NCBI GenBank assembly: GCA_023429855.1
Contig: JAEZDB010000498.1
Span: 1 to 16,852 of the forward strand
DNA from: Actinomycetes bacterium
GTDB lineage: Bacteria; Actinomycetota; Thermoleophilia; Solirubrobacterales; Solirubrobacteraceae
Reading direction: 5' to 3'
Length of the DNA stretch: 16,852 nucleotides
The position numbers and the translations under genes are program-made. Of this stretch, positions 7,310 through 14,750 are shown in pieces. Under the pieces are notes generated by a model, which was not told where the DNA came from, made no database searches, and saw nothing but the letters and a program-made list of their open reading frames with translations. Position 1 is the first letter of the stretch. Each line of letters opens with the position of its first letter.

Positions 7310-7520
7310 ACCGCTCGAGCTGTGCCGCGCATCACAAACTTTTCTCGGTGTATCGGGTCGTCGGTTGGCCCGGTGGACAAACCCCGCGAAGTCCCTGCTC
7401 TTTGCGAAGAACCGGGAAGCGTTCGGGGAGTGGACAACCGGTCGATGCGGGGGACGCGACGGTGCTCCGAGCATGCTCGCGGCCCACCGGGACCGCGGGC
7501 GGGGTACGGGCGCCGCGGCG
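7310..7520. other. Intergenic stretch between the methyltransferase and MntR-like genes
   Basis: About 210 bases hold no gene that I can support. The part nearest the methyltransferase (7325-7350) is locally AT-richer, as in promoters. The rest resembles leader or spacer sequence. No convincing terminator hairpin was seen behind the regulator gene. Confidence 0.4.
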
Positions 7521-8225
7521 TCAGCCGAGGCGCACGGTCATCGCGCGCGCGAGCGGCTCGCCGAGCAGGTGCTCGGTCCCGTCGCAGTCGACCCGGAGCG
7601 GGCCGCCGAAGGGCTCGCGGCCGACGAGTCGCAGCGCCGCGCCCGGTCGGATCCCGCGGTCGGAGAGGTAGCGAAGCATCGCGGGGTCGCGGTCGGAGAC
7701 CTGCAGCAGCTCGGCGGTTGCGCCATCCGGCATTTCGGCGAGGGAGATGCCGCCGGTGAGCAGCGGCAGTTCGAGGTCGGCCGTGGGGATCGGGTCGCCG
7801 TGCGGGTCGTGGGTCGGGTCGCCGAGGTGCGCAGCGATCGCGGCTTCGACCCGCGGCGAGACGTGGTGCTCGAGCCGCTCGGCTTCGATGTGGACGACGT
7901 CCCACGGCAGCTCAAGGGCCTCAGCGAGGAAGAGCTCGAGCAGGCGGTGGCGGCGGATCACGGCGAGGGCAACCCGCTCGCCGTCGTCGGTGAGGCGCAC
8001 CCCGTGATACGGCTCACGAGCAACCAGTCCGGACTGCTCGAGCCGCGTGAGCATGGTCGACACCGACGCCGGCCGCACCTCGAGCCGCTCAGCGAGGTCG
8101 GTGGTGCGCACGGCGCGACCACTGGCCTGGAGCGTGAAGATCGCCTTCGCGTAGTTCTCGACCGCGGTCGAGTGGTCGTCCGACGTGGGAGCGGCGGGGT
8201 CGGTGTCGGCCGGGTCTACGGTCAC
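7521..8225 (-). CDS. mntR: DtxR/MntR family metal-dependent transcriptional repressor, probably Mn-responsive
   Basis: The 234 aa protein has the full three-domain DtxR layout. A winged helix (about 20-80) contains VSTMLTRLEQSGLV, the recognition region, and HGVRLTDDG, the wing. The metal-binding dimerisation domain (about 85-145) follows, then a C-terminal SH3/FeoA-like domain (about 155-233). Metal ligands are H93, E97, H112, E119 and H120. At the position of DtxR Cys102 it has Glu116, as in manganese-sensing MntR. DtxR Met10 corresponds to Asn24. The length matches SirR/MntR-type actinobacterial regulators. It starts with GTG at 8225, without a visible Shine-Dalgarno, 39 nt after the NRAMP transporter gene and probably on the same transcript. 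It would act as a cytoplasmic repressor binding the dyad upstream of the transporter when Mn2+ is replete. An iron-sensing role is less likely but not excluded. Confidence 0.88.
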   Translation of the reverse strand: MTVDPADTDPAAPTSDDHSTAVENYAKAIFTLQASGRAVRTTDLAERLEVRPASVSTMLTRLEQSGLVAREPYHGVRLTDDGERVALAVIRRHRLLELFLAEALELPWDVVHIEAERLEHHVSPRVEAAIAAHLGDPTHDPHGDPIPTADLELPLLTGGISLAEMPDGATAELLQVSDRDPAMLRYLSDRGIRPGAALRLVGREPFGGPLRVDCDGTEHLLGEPLARAMTVRLG

Positions 8226-8264
8226 GGAAAAGGCGGTGGAGTGGTCTGAGGGCTGCGGGCCGAC

Positions 8265-9581
8265 TTAGGCGCCGGTGAACGTGAGCCACAGCAGGACCAC
8301 GTTGAGGATGACGATCACGGTCGCGACGAGCGCCGCCACGATCGTCGTCGATCGGCGGTTGACGAGGCCGCCCATGATGCCCGGCTGCGCGCAGAACCAC
8401 AACAGCGGCAGCAGCGCGGCCGGAATACCAAACGACAGGATGACCTGGCTGATCACGAGCGCGTCGGTCGGGTTGACGCCGAGGGCGATCACGGCGATCG
8501 CCGGCAGCATCGTGAGCCCGCGCCGCAGCCACAGCGAGATCGTGCGGTGCAGGAAGCCCTCCATGATCACCTGGCCGGAGAGCGTGCCGACGCTCGACGC
8601 GGAGATGCCCGACGCGAGCAGGGCCACGCCGAACAGCACGTCGGCGTGCGACCCGAGGGCCACGCCGAGGGCGTCGGCGGTCTGCGTGAGGTCTTCGCCG
8701 GCCGACGCGAGCGGCGTGCCGTGCAGGACCGACGCGGCGATGATCAGCATCGACGCGTTGATGACGCCGGCGAGCCCGAGCGCGATGACGATGTCGATGA
8801 CCTCGAAGCGGAAGATGCGGTGCTTCTCCTCGTCGGTCCGGCCCACAACGCGGTGCTGCGTGAGCGCCGAATGCAGGTAGATCACGTGGGGCATCACGGT
8901 CGCGCCGAGGATGCCGACCGCGAGCAGCACGCTCTCGGAGCCCGCAAACCCGGGAACGAGGCCGCCCGCGATGTCTGTGGCGCTGGGCTCGGCGAGGAAC
9001 GCCTGGACGCCGAAGCTCAGCAGGATCACGCCGACGAACCCGGCGATCAGCGACTCGAACTTGCGCACGCCGCGCTGCTGCATCGCGAGGATCGCGAAGG
9101 TGATCACCGCGGTGATCAGCGCCGCCGGCAGCAGCCCGATCCCGAAGAGGATGTTGATGCCGATCGCCGCGCCCAGGAACTCCGCGAGGTCGCAGGCCAT
9201 GGCGCTCAGCTCGCCCTGGATCCACAGGCCGATCCGCGACCTCTTGCCGAACTGCTTGCGGCACATCTCGGGCAGGTTCAGGCCCGTCGCGATCCCGAGC
9301 TTCGCGCTGAGCGCCTGGATCAGCATCGCCATCAGGTTCGCCGAGACGATCACCCACAGCAGCGTGTAGCCGAACTGCGCGCCGCCGCTGATGTTCGTCG
9401 CGAAGTTGCCGGGGTCGACGTAGGCGATCGACGCCACGAACGCCGGCCCCAGGAACGGCATGAGGCGTTTGATCCCGCGGCCGCCGTGGTCGTCGAGCGA
9501 CGCGTGAGCGGCGTCGCGGACGCGCGCCTCACCCGGCAGCGCCTGCTCGGCCGACGACTCGGCGTGCTTGATCCACTGCAC
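8265..9581 (-). CDS. mntH: NRAMP family divalent metal (manganese) transporter
   Basis: This 438 aa protein is a proton-coupled Mn2+/Fe2+ importer of the inner membrane. The unwound TM1 metal-binding motif is DPGN (56-59, in AYVDPGNFATN). The TM6 motif is MPH (230-232, in GATVMPHVIYLHSAL). The conserved acidic helix IQGELSAMACDLAEFLGAAIGINILFG is also present. About eleven hydrophobic segments can be counted, the family norm. The GTG at 9581 is the first possible start in this frame: reading upstream there is no ATG, GTG or TTG before an in-frame TAG at 9626-9624. It has no Shine-Dalgarno but has TAAATT 7 nt upstream, so leaderless translation is likely. The regulator gene follows at 39 nt. 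The pairing with an MntR-like repressor supports manganese as the main substrate. Confidence 0.93.
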   Translation of the reverse strand: MQWIKHAESSAEQALPGEARVRDAAHASLDDHGGRGIKRLMPFLGPAFVASIAYVDPGNFATNISGGAQFGYTLLWVIVSANLMAMLIQALSAKLGIATGLNLPEMCRKQFGKRSRIGLWIQGELSAMACDLAEFLGAAIGINILFGIGLLPAALITAVITFAILAMQQRGVRKFESLIAGFVGVILLSFGVQAFLAEPSATDIAGGLVPGFAGSESVLLAVGILGATVMPHVIYLHSALTQHRVVGRTDEEKHRIFRFEVIDIVIALGLAGVINASMLIIAASVLHGTPLASAGEDLTQTADALGVALGSHADVLFGVALLASGISASSVGTLSGQVIMEGFLHRTISLWLRRGLTMLPAIAVIALGVNPTDALVISQVILSFGIPAALLPLLWFCAQPGIMGGLVNRRSTTIVAALVATVIVILNVVLLWLTFTGA

Positions 9582-9588
9582 CGCCGGG

Positions 9589-9594
9589 AATTTA
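9589..9594 (-). promoter_or_regulatory. Putative -10 element of the NRAMP gene (leaderless)
   Basis: On the minus strand TAAATT fits TAnnnT and ends 7 nt before the GTG start, placing the transcription start at the first base of the start codon. It overlaps one arm of the 9590-9607 dyad. No good -35 is seen. Confidence 0.5.
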
Positions 9595-9607
9595 GCAGCG
9601 GCTAAAT
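9590..9607. promoter_or_regulatory. MntR/DtxR-type operator upstream of the NRAMP gene
   Basis: ATTTAGC-AGCG-GCTAAAT is a perfect 7-bp inverted repeat with a 4-bp centre, strikingly AT-rich for this genome. Its TTTAG/CTAAA half-sites resemble DtxR-family operators of actinobacteria, which have TTAGG/CCTAA-type arms. It covers the likely -10, so binding of the metal-loaded regulator encoded at 7521-8225 would block RNA polymerase. Confidence 0.65.
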
Positions 9608-9657
9608 CTCGGCTTTGGACCGTCTAGGTGGCGGGCTGTGCGCCTGGGATCGGCGCC

Positions 9658-10338
9658 CTAGGCCGCCGGCGCCGCTGCCTCATCGGCCAGGACCGTCGTG
9701 CCGCAGGCGAGCAGCAGCGACGACGGGTACGTCGGATCGGGCTCGCCGAGCGCCCAGCCGAGCGCGTCGCGCTTGCCAGCGCCCGTCACGAGCATCAGGC
9801 GAGCGCCGGCCTCGCGCAGCGCGGTGAGCCCCAGCGAGACGCGCTCTGGAGGCGGCTTGGGCGCCGCCTCCGTGAAGACCATGCGGCGTTCGTCGCGGAG
9901 CGCAGGGTCGTTGGGGAACAGCGACGCGGTATGCGCGTCTTCGCCCAGACCAAGCAGGACCAAGTCGAGCGCGCGGTCCTTGAGCTGGAAGGAGTAGGCC
10001 AGCGCGCGCTTCTCGGCGTCGCCGTCGGCGGGCGGCATGTGGAGCACCGCGCCCGGCGCCGGCAGGCGCTCGCGGGCCATCTTCACGTTGGAGTCCGGGT
10101 GGTCGTAGGGCACGCAGCGCTCGTCGCCGATCCACAGGTGCACGCCCGACCAGTTCGAGCGGGTCTTGGTCAGCTCGTCGTAGAGCAGGCCGGGCGTGGT
10201 CCCGCCGGCGAGCGCGACGTCGGCGCGGCCGGTCGCGTCGAGGGCGGCGTCGATCGCCGCGCCGACCAGCTCGGCCCCGCGGCGCGCGACGGCGACCGGG
10301 TCCGGCAGGACGATGAGGTCGGGCTGTCCGCCGTTCAT
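9658..10338 (-). CDS. pgl: 6-phosphogluconolactonase
   Basis: This 226 aa protein hydrolyses 6-phosphoglucono-delta-lactone to 6-phosphogluconate, the second step of the oxidative pentose phosphate pathway, in the cytoplasm. Family blocks are ALAGGTTPG (42-50, the GGSTP phosphate loop), WIGDERCVPYDHPDSN (69-84) and LLGLGEDAHTASLFP (128-142). The last block usually reads G.DGH.ASLFP, and here Ala replaces the Gly before His, a mild variant. The length is normal. The ATG at 10338 lies 31 nt after the opcA stop, which makes pgl the last gene of gnd-zwf-opcA-pgl. The gene encoding the previous enzyme of the pathway (zwf) is two genes upstream. Confidence 0.93.
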   Translation of the reverse strand: MNGGQPDLIVLPDPVAVARRGAELVGAAIDAALDATGRADVALAGGTTPGLLYDELTKTRSNWSGVHLWIGDERCVPYDHPDSNVKMARERLPAPGAVLHMPPADGDAEKRALAYSFQLKDRALDLVLLGLGEDAHTASLFPNDPALRDERRMVFTEAAPKPPPERVSLGLTALREAGARLMLVTGAGKRDALGWALGEPDPTYPSSLLLACGTTVLADEAAAPAA

Positions 10339-10369
10339 GCGCGCATCTCGGGCAGCGTAGCCGCGGCCC

Positions 10370-11512
10370 TCACAGAAACTGCGGTCCCGCGTCGACGACC
10401 ACCTGCTTGAGCACCCGCGCGCGGTCGAGTCCCGCGGTGGCGATCAAGACGTCCTCGTCGAGCTCGTCGGGCAAGAGCACCTGCCGCATCGCGCTCGGCA
10501 GCAGCCCTGAGCCGCCGCGTGAGGCCCCCAGGACGGTCCGTTCGACGACGCCGCCCTCCGGGTCCGTGTCGGTGATCTTGAGGCCGCCAGGCCCGCGCGA
10601 GAGCCGCCGGGCGGAGCCATCGCGGAACGTGAGCGTGAGCCCCGCCAGACCCGGCAGCGGCTGGTCGACATCGCGGAGCTGCGCCACGACCCGCCGGCGC
10701 GACGCGTCGAGCAGCGGCGGCCCAGGCTGCCACCCGAGCCGGTGCGAGAGCCAGCCGGCGAGCAGCGCACCGCACACGCGCGAGTCGGGGCGCGTTTCGA
10801 TGTCGACGGTCTCGATGTCTTTGAGTTGCGCGCGGAAGCCCGGCGACTGCGCCAGCGACGCGAGCCGCACGCGCCACGGCGCCGAGCGCAGCCACGCCAT
10901 GTCGATCGTGCGCATGCCGACCTCGCGCAGCGCCCGCGAGTCGTCGAGCGCCTCGCGGACCGAGGCCGCCTTGTCGCCGTCGATGATCACCGTCTGCACG
11001 ATCTGCCGCAGCAGCATCAGCAGGCGCGGGTCGCCCTCCGGCACCCAGGCGACGCTCGGCACGTCGGTGATGACGAGCGGGTCGAGGATCCCGTCGAGGT
11101 CGAGCTCGTCCTCGGGGCCGACGTCGAGCACGATCGTCTCGCGGAGGCCGTTGCCGATCGCGTCGTCCTGGATGACCGCGGCGCGGCCGCCGAGCGTGGT
11201 GCGATCCGGGAAGCGCCGGATCACGATCGTGCGCGATGCCCGCTGCGTGCCAAGGGCTTTGAGCTGCGCGCGCACGTCGTCGTCGTGCTCGGGGTCGACG
11301 AGGACGATGAACGTGAGCGCGCGCGCCGGGGCGACGGACGAGCCGTCGGGCATGCGCGTCGTCTCCAGTCGCCGCAGCTCGTCGGCGATCTTCGACGGCT
11401 CCGTGTCGTCGGACGCCCAGCGCGCGTCGATCCGCCGCGAGTTGGGCAGCGGTGTTGCGCCGAGCTGCGCGTCGTCGGGATCGCGCGGCTCCATCGGCTC
11501 GGGGCTGCTCAC
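10370..11512 (-). CDS. opcA: Glucose-6-phosphate dehydrogenase assembly protein OpcA
   Basis: The 380 aa product is an OpcA family protein, a factor required for assembly or activity of G6PDH in cyanobacteria and actinobacteria. Recognisable parts are RALTFIVLVDP (64-74), VPSVAWVPEG (151-160) and the signature DMAWLRSAPWRVRLASL (204-220), followed by a C-terminal domain containing AGWLSHRLGW (252-261). The start is the GTG at 11512, about 60 nt after the zwf stop, with a weak GGTGA four nt upstream. The frame is open as far as 11815, but the upstream part lies inside zwf in another frame and is arginine-rich shadow sequence. The GTG also overlaps, as GTGA, the stop of a tiny ORF that begins at the zwf stop, which may couple their translation. 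Confidence 0.9.
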   Translation of the reverse strand: MSSPEPMEPRDPDDAQLGATPLPNSRRIDARWASDDTEPSKIADELRRLETTRMPDGSSVAPARALTFIVLVDPEHDDDVRAQLKALGTQRASRTIVIRRFPDRTTLGGRAAVIQDDAIGNGLRETIVLDVGPEDELDLDGILDPLVITDVPSVAWVPEGDPRLLMLLRQIVQTVIIDGDKAASVREALDDSRALREVGMRTIDMAWLRSAPWRVRLASLAQSPGFRAQLKDIETVDIETRPDSRVCGALLAGWLSHRLGWQPGPPLLDASRRRVVAQLRDVDQPLPGLAGLTLTFRDGSARRLSRGPGGLKITDTDPEGGVVERTVLGASRGGSGLLPSAMRQVLLPDELDEDVLIATAGLDRARVLKQVVVDAGPQFL

Positions 11513-11568
11513 GGCGTCACCGCCGAGGCTGCCCAGGTCAGCGCGAGGGAGCCGGGTCGGAGCACCAT
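11509..11568 (-). CDS. Candidate 19-codon coupling ORF between zwf and opcA
   Basis: On the minus strand an ATG at 11568 overlaps the zwf stop as TGATG. It is followed by 18 further codons and a TGA at 11511-11509 that overlaps the opcA GTG as GTGA. The peptide would begin MVLRPGSLAL and be fairly hydrophobic. A weak purine patch, GGCGGGCGA, precedes the ATG. It may serve only to carry ribosomes from zwf to opcA, or it may be chance. No homology is claimed. Confidence 0.3.
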   Translation of the reverse strand: MVLRPGSLALTWAASAVTP

Positions 11569-13100
11569 CAGATCGCCCGCCACTTGTCGCCGGGCCGAAG
11601 GATCGAGTGCTGGGACTCAGGCCCCTGCGACCCCGATGGATACGTCTCGGGTGGCGGCGAGTCCTCGCGCTGCCAGTACCGCAGGATCGGGTCGATGATC
11701 GTCCACTGCGCCATCGTCTCGTCGTCGCGGGTGAAGAGCGTCGGGTCGCCGCGCATCGCGTCGGTGATGAGCCGCTCGTAGGCCTCAGGCGACTGCGAGA
11801 GGAACGCCGCGCCATACGAGAAGTCCATCGTGACGGGGCGCAGGTTCATCCCAGGACCAGGCACCTTGGCCAGCAGGCGCAACGTGACGCGCTCGTCGGG
11901 CTGGATCGTGAGAACGAGCTCGTTCTCGTCGGCGCCGCGCACCCCCTCGATCGCCGCCAGCGGCACTGGCCGGAGTTTGATGGCGATCTCGGTGAGCTTG
12001 CGCGGCATCCGCTTGCCGGTGCGGATGTAGAACGGGACGCCCGCCCAGCGCCAGGTGTTCACGTCGAGGCGCAGCGCGGCAAACGAGTCGGTGCGCGAGT
12101 CGTCGGCGACGTCCTCTTCCTCGCGATACGCTCGCACCGGCTCGCCAGCGATCTGGCCCGCGCCGTACTGCCCGCGCACCGCCATCGTGTGGATCTCGTC
12201 CTCCGGCGGCATCGTGACGGCGCGCAGCACCTTCGCTTTCTCGGCGCGGATATCGTCGGCCGAGAACTTCGCCGGCGGCTCCATCGCGACGAGCGTGAGG
12301 AGCTGCAGCAGGTGGTTCTGGATCAGGTCGCGCAGCGCACCGGAGGAGTCGTAGTACGACGCCCGCGAGCCGATGCCGCCGTCCTCCGCCGCCGTGATCA
12401 TCACCGAGGCGATGTGCTCGCGGTTCCAGATCGGTTCGAGCACGTGGTTAGCGAAGCGCAGCGCCAGGATGTTCTGGACGGTCTCCTTGCCGAGGTAGTG
12501 GTCGATCCGGTAGATCTGCGACTCGTCGAGCACCGTGAGCAGGCGCGTGTTGAGCTCGTCGGCCTCGGCGTAGTTCGTGCCGAAAGGCTTCTCGATGATC
12601 ACGCGCGAGCTCGCGTCGTTGCGGTCGATCAGGCGCGCCTCGCCGAGCGTCTCGATCACCGGCGCGAAGAACCGCGGCGCCATCGAGAGGTAGTAGAGGC
12701 GATCCATCGGCTCGCCCGCGGCGAGCTCGTCGAGCACGCCGCCGAGGCGGTGCATCGTGCCGACCGTGGTGGCGTCGCCGCCGACGTAGCGGGTGCGTTC
12801 GACGAGGCGTTCGAGCACGTCGGGGTCCATACCGCGCCGCGAGAACCGCGTGAGCGAGTCGCGCACGTGCGAGCGGAACTCGTCGTCGGTCATCGTCTCG
12901 CGCGACACGCCGACGAGCGCAAAGCGGTCGGGCAGCGTGCCGTCCATCCCGAGGTTGCCGATCGCGGGCAGCAGCTTGCGCATCGCGAGGTCGCCGCCAG
13001 CGCCGAACACGATCAGCACGGTCGGGTCGGGTGGCAGGAGTCCGATGCCTTCGGCCAGCGGGTTTTCGTCGGGCGAGTGGCCGTGCGTGGAGGAGGTCAT
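11568..13100 (-). CDS. zwf: Glucose-6-phosphate 1-dehydrogenase
   Basis: This 510 aa enzyme oxidises glucose 6-phosphate to 6-phosphogluconolactone with reduction of NAD(P)+, the committed step of the oxidative pentose phosphate pathway. The dinucleotide motif is GAGGDLAMRKLLPAI (33-47; usually GASGDLAKRK). EKPFG (170-174) and the active-site RIDHYLGKE (198-206) are intact. Further family blocks are NREHIASVMITAAEDGGIGSR and RTGKRMP. The length is standard. The ATG at 13100 is chosen because the catalytic domain follows directly and GGGAG lies about 10 nt upstream. An open frame further upstream overlaps gnd and is not protein-like. It lies 23 nt after the gnd stop and is followed by opcA, its assembly partner. 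Confidence 0.97.
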   Translation of the reverse strand: MTSSTHGHSPDENPLAEGIGLLPPDPTVLIVFGAGGDLAMRKLLPAIGNLGMDGTLPDRFALVGVSRETMTDDEFRSHVRDSLTRFSRRGMDPDVLERLVERTRYVGGDATTVGTMHRLGGVLDELAAGEPMDRLYYLSMAPRFFAPVIETLGEARLIDRNDASSRVIIEKPFGTNYAEADELNTRLLTVLDESQIYRIDHYLGKETVQNILALRFANHVLEPIWNREHIASVMITAAEDGGIGSRASYYDSSGALRDLIQNHLLQLLTLVAMEPPAKFSADDIRAEKAKVLRAVTMPPEDEIHTMAVRGQYGAGQIAGEPVRAYREEEDVADDSRTDSFAALRLDVNTWRWAGVPFYIRTGKRMPRKLTEIAIKLRPVPLAAIEGVRGADENELVLTIQPDERVTLRLLAKVPGPGMNLRPVTMDFSYGAAFLSQSPEAYERLITDAMRGDPTLFTRDDETMAQWTIIDPILRYWQREDSPPPETYPSGSQGPESQHSILRPGDKWRAI

Positions 13101-13123
13101 GGTGGGTGGTCTCCCCGCGCCGA

Positions 13124-14065
<942 letters not shown>

Positions 14066-14148
14066 GGCCGCCAGCCTAGTCCGCTGGCGCGGCGCCGCTT
14101 GTGGCCTCGTGGACAACATCGGGCGGGAGCAAGCCCGACCGGCGTCCA

Positions 14149-14177
14149 ATCTCGAAAAGTTTTCTAGTTTCCGTCAA
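14149..14177 (-). promoter_or_regulatory. Weak candidate promoter of the gnd-zwf-opcA-pgl operon
   Basis: On the minus strand TTGACG (14177-14172) is followed after 17 nt by CGAGAT (14154-14149), a good -35 with a poor -10. The surrounding sequence is markedly AT-richer than its neighbours and contains the small palindrome GAAAAGTTTTC (14154-14164). This is the only promoter-like region upstream of gnd. Confidence 0.35.
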
Positions 14178-14183
14178 AACTTG

Positions 14184-14212
14184 TTGACCGACCGCTCGGT
14201 CAGGCGTACGGT
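14184..14212 (+). promoter_or_regulatory. Sigma-70-like promoter for the small unknown gene at 14289
   Basis: TTGACC (14184-14189), a 17-nt spacer and TACGGT (14207-14212) match the actinobacterial housekeeping consensus well. The start of transcription would be near 14219, leaving a leader of about 70 nt. The spacer contains the palindrome described separately. Confidence 0.65.
14185..14202. promoter_or_regulatory. TetR-type operator candidate within the promoter
   Basis: TGACCGA-CCGC-TCGGTCA is a perfect 7-bp inverted repeat with a 4-bp centre. It overlaps the -35 and spacer of the plus-strand promoter. GACCGAcc/ggTCGGTC half-sites are typical of TetR/AcrR repressors. No TetR gene is in the window, so the regulator would act in trans. 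It also lies next to the presumed gnd promoter. Confidence 0.5.
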
Positions 14213-14288
14213 GTATCGAGCTGGGTCGGTCGTTGTCCGTCGGCCGCGTCCCGGCTCCTGTCTCTCCCGTCACCGAAGGCGCTTGTCC

Positions 14289-14648
14289 ATGCCTCTGAAG
14301 ACACTGCGCGCCCCTGGGCGCGCGCTCGCCGCCACGCGCCATTCCGCCCTCCAACTCGACTGGGAGCACCGCCTCGTCGACCCGCTCGCCCACGGCCTCA
14401 CGCTGCTGTCAGTCCCGGTCCACAGCGACTCCGACCACGCCTGGCAGCGCCTCGTGAGCGACCTGCAGTGCGTCTCGTCCGACGACCTCTCCGGCGCAGG
14501 CGGCTTTCAGCTGGTCTCCGCCAACCGCACCGACCACGGGGGCCTGCTCGGGGTCGGGATCTACACGAGCGCCTCAGATCCGGCGCTGCTCGAGCTCCAG
14601 CTCCGCCACGCCGTCGCGCGGGCCAACGAAGTCGACGCGGCGGCGTAG
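14289..14648 (+). CDS. Small hypothetical protein
   Basis: The 119 aa product is not recognised. Its N-terminus is basic (MPLKTLRAPGRALAATRH) and the rest is mixed: DWEHRLVDPLAHGLTLLSVPVHSDSDHAWQRLVSDLQC, then a glycine-rich GGLLGVGIYT and an amphipathic LLELQLRHAVARANEV helix. There is no signal peptide or transmembrane segment, so it is probably a small cytoplasmic protein. The ATG at 14289 is chosen because GAAGG stands 9 nt before it and a strong promoter with operator lies about 75 bp upstream. The open frame extends upstream to 13983, but that part crosses the promoter and overlaps gnd on the other strand. The good promoter argues that this is a real gene despite its obscurity. Confidence 0.6.
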   Translation: MPLKTLRAPGRALAATRHSALQLDWEHRLVDPLAHGLTLLSVPVHSDSDHAWQRLVSDLQCVSSDDLSGAGGFQLVSANRTDHGGLLGVGIYTSASDPALLELQLRHAVARANEVDAAA

Positions 14649-14650
14649 CG

Positions 14651-14700
14651 GGCGCCATCAGGCCTCAGCGCGCGGCCGCTCTCTTCAGCGCGATGGCGCC
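14651..14700 (+). terminator. Inverted repeat downstream of the small unknown gene
   Basis: GGCGCCATC (14651-14659) and GATGGCGCC (14692-14700) are perfect 9-bp complementary arms around a 32-nt loop that is itself GC-rich. The repeat begins 3 nt after the stop codon at 14648. There is no strong T-run after it, so it is a possible terminator or attenuator rather than a certain one. Confidence 0.4.
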
Positions 14701-14750
14701 GAAGACCGAATTCTTATCCGTTGTGCCACGGCCGGAGCCACGGTAGTCCT

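Noticed and set aside
7298..7474. N-terminal extension of the methyltransferase by 59 residues
   Set aside because: The extension is rich in Arg, Pro and Ser, matches no FkbM N-terminus, and covers a promoter-like stretch. The ATG at 7297 is a better start.
9640..9680. Repeated GGCGCC sequences around the pgl stop as a terminator
   Set aside because: The stems are only 5-6 bp, partly within the coding region, and lack a T-run. GGCGCC is self-complementary and frequent in this genome.
11513..11815. N-terminal extension of OpcA into zwf
   Set aside because: The added residues are arginine-rich and overlap the zwf coding sequence out of frame by about 250 nt.
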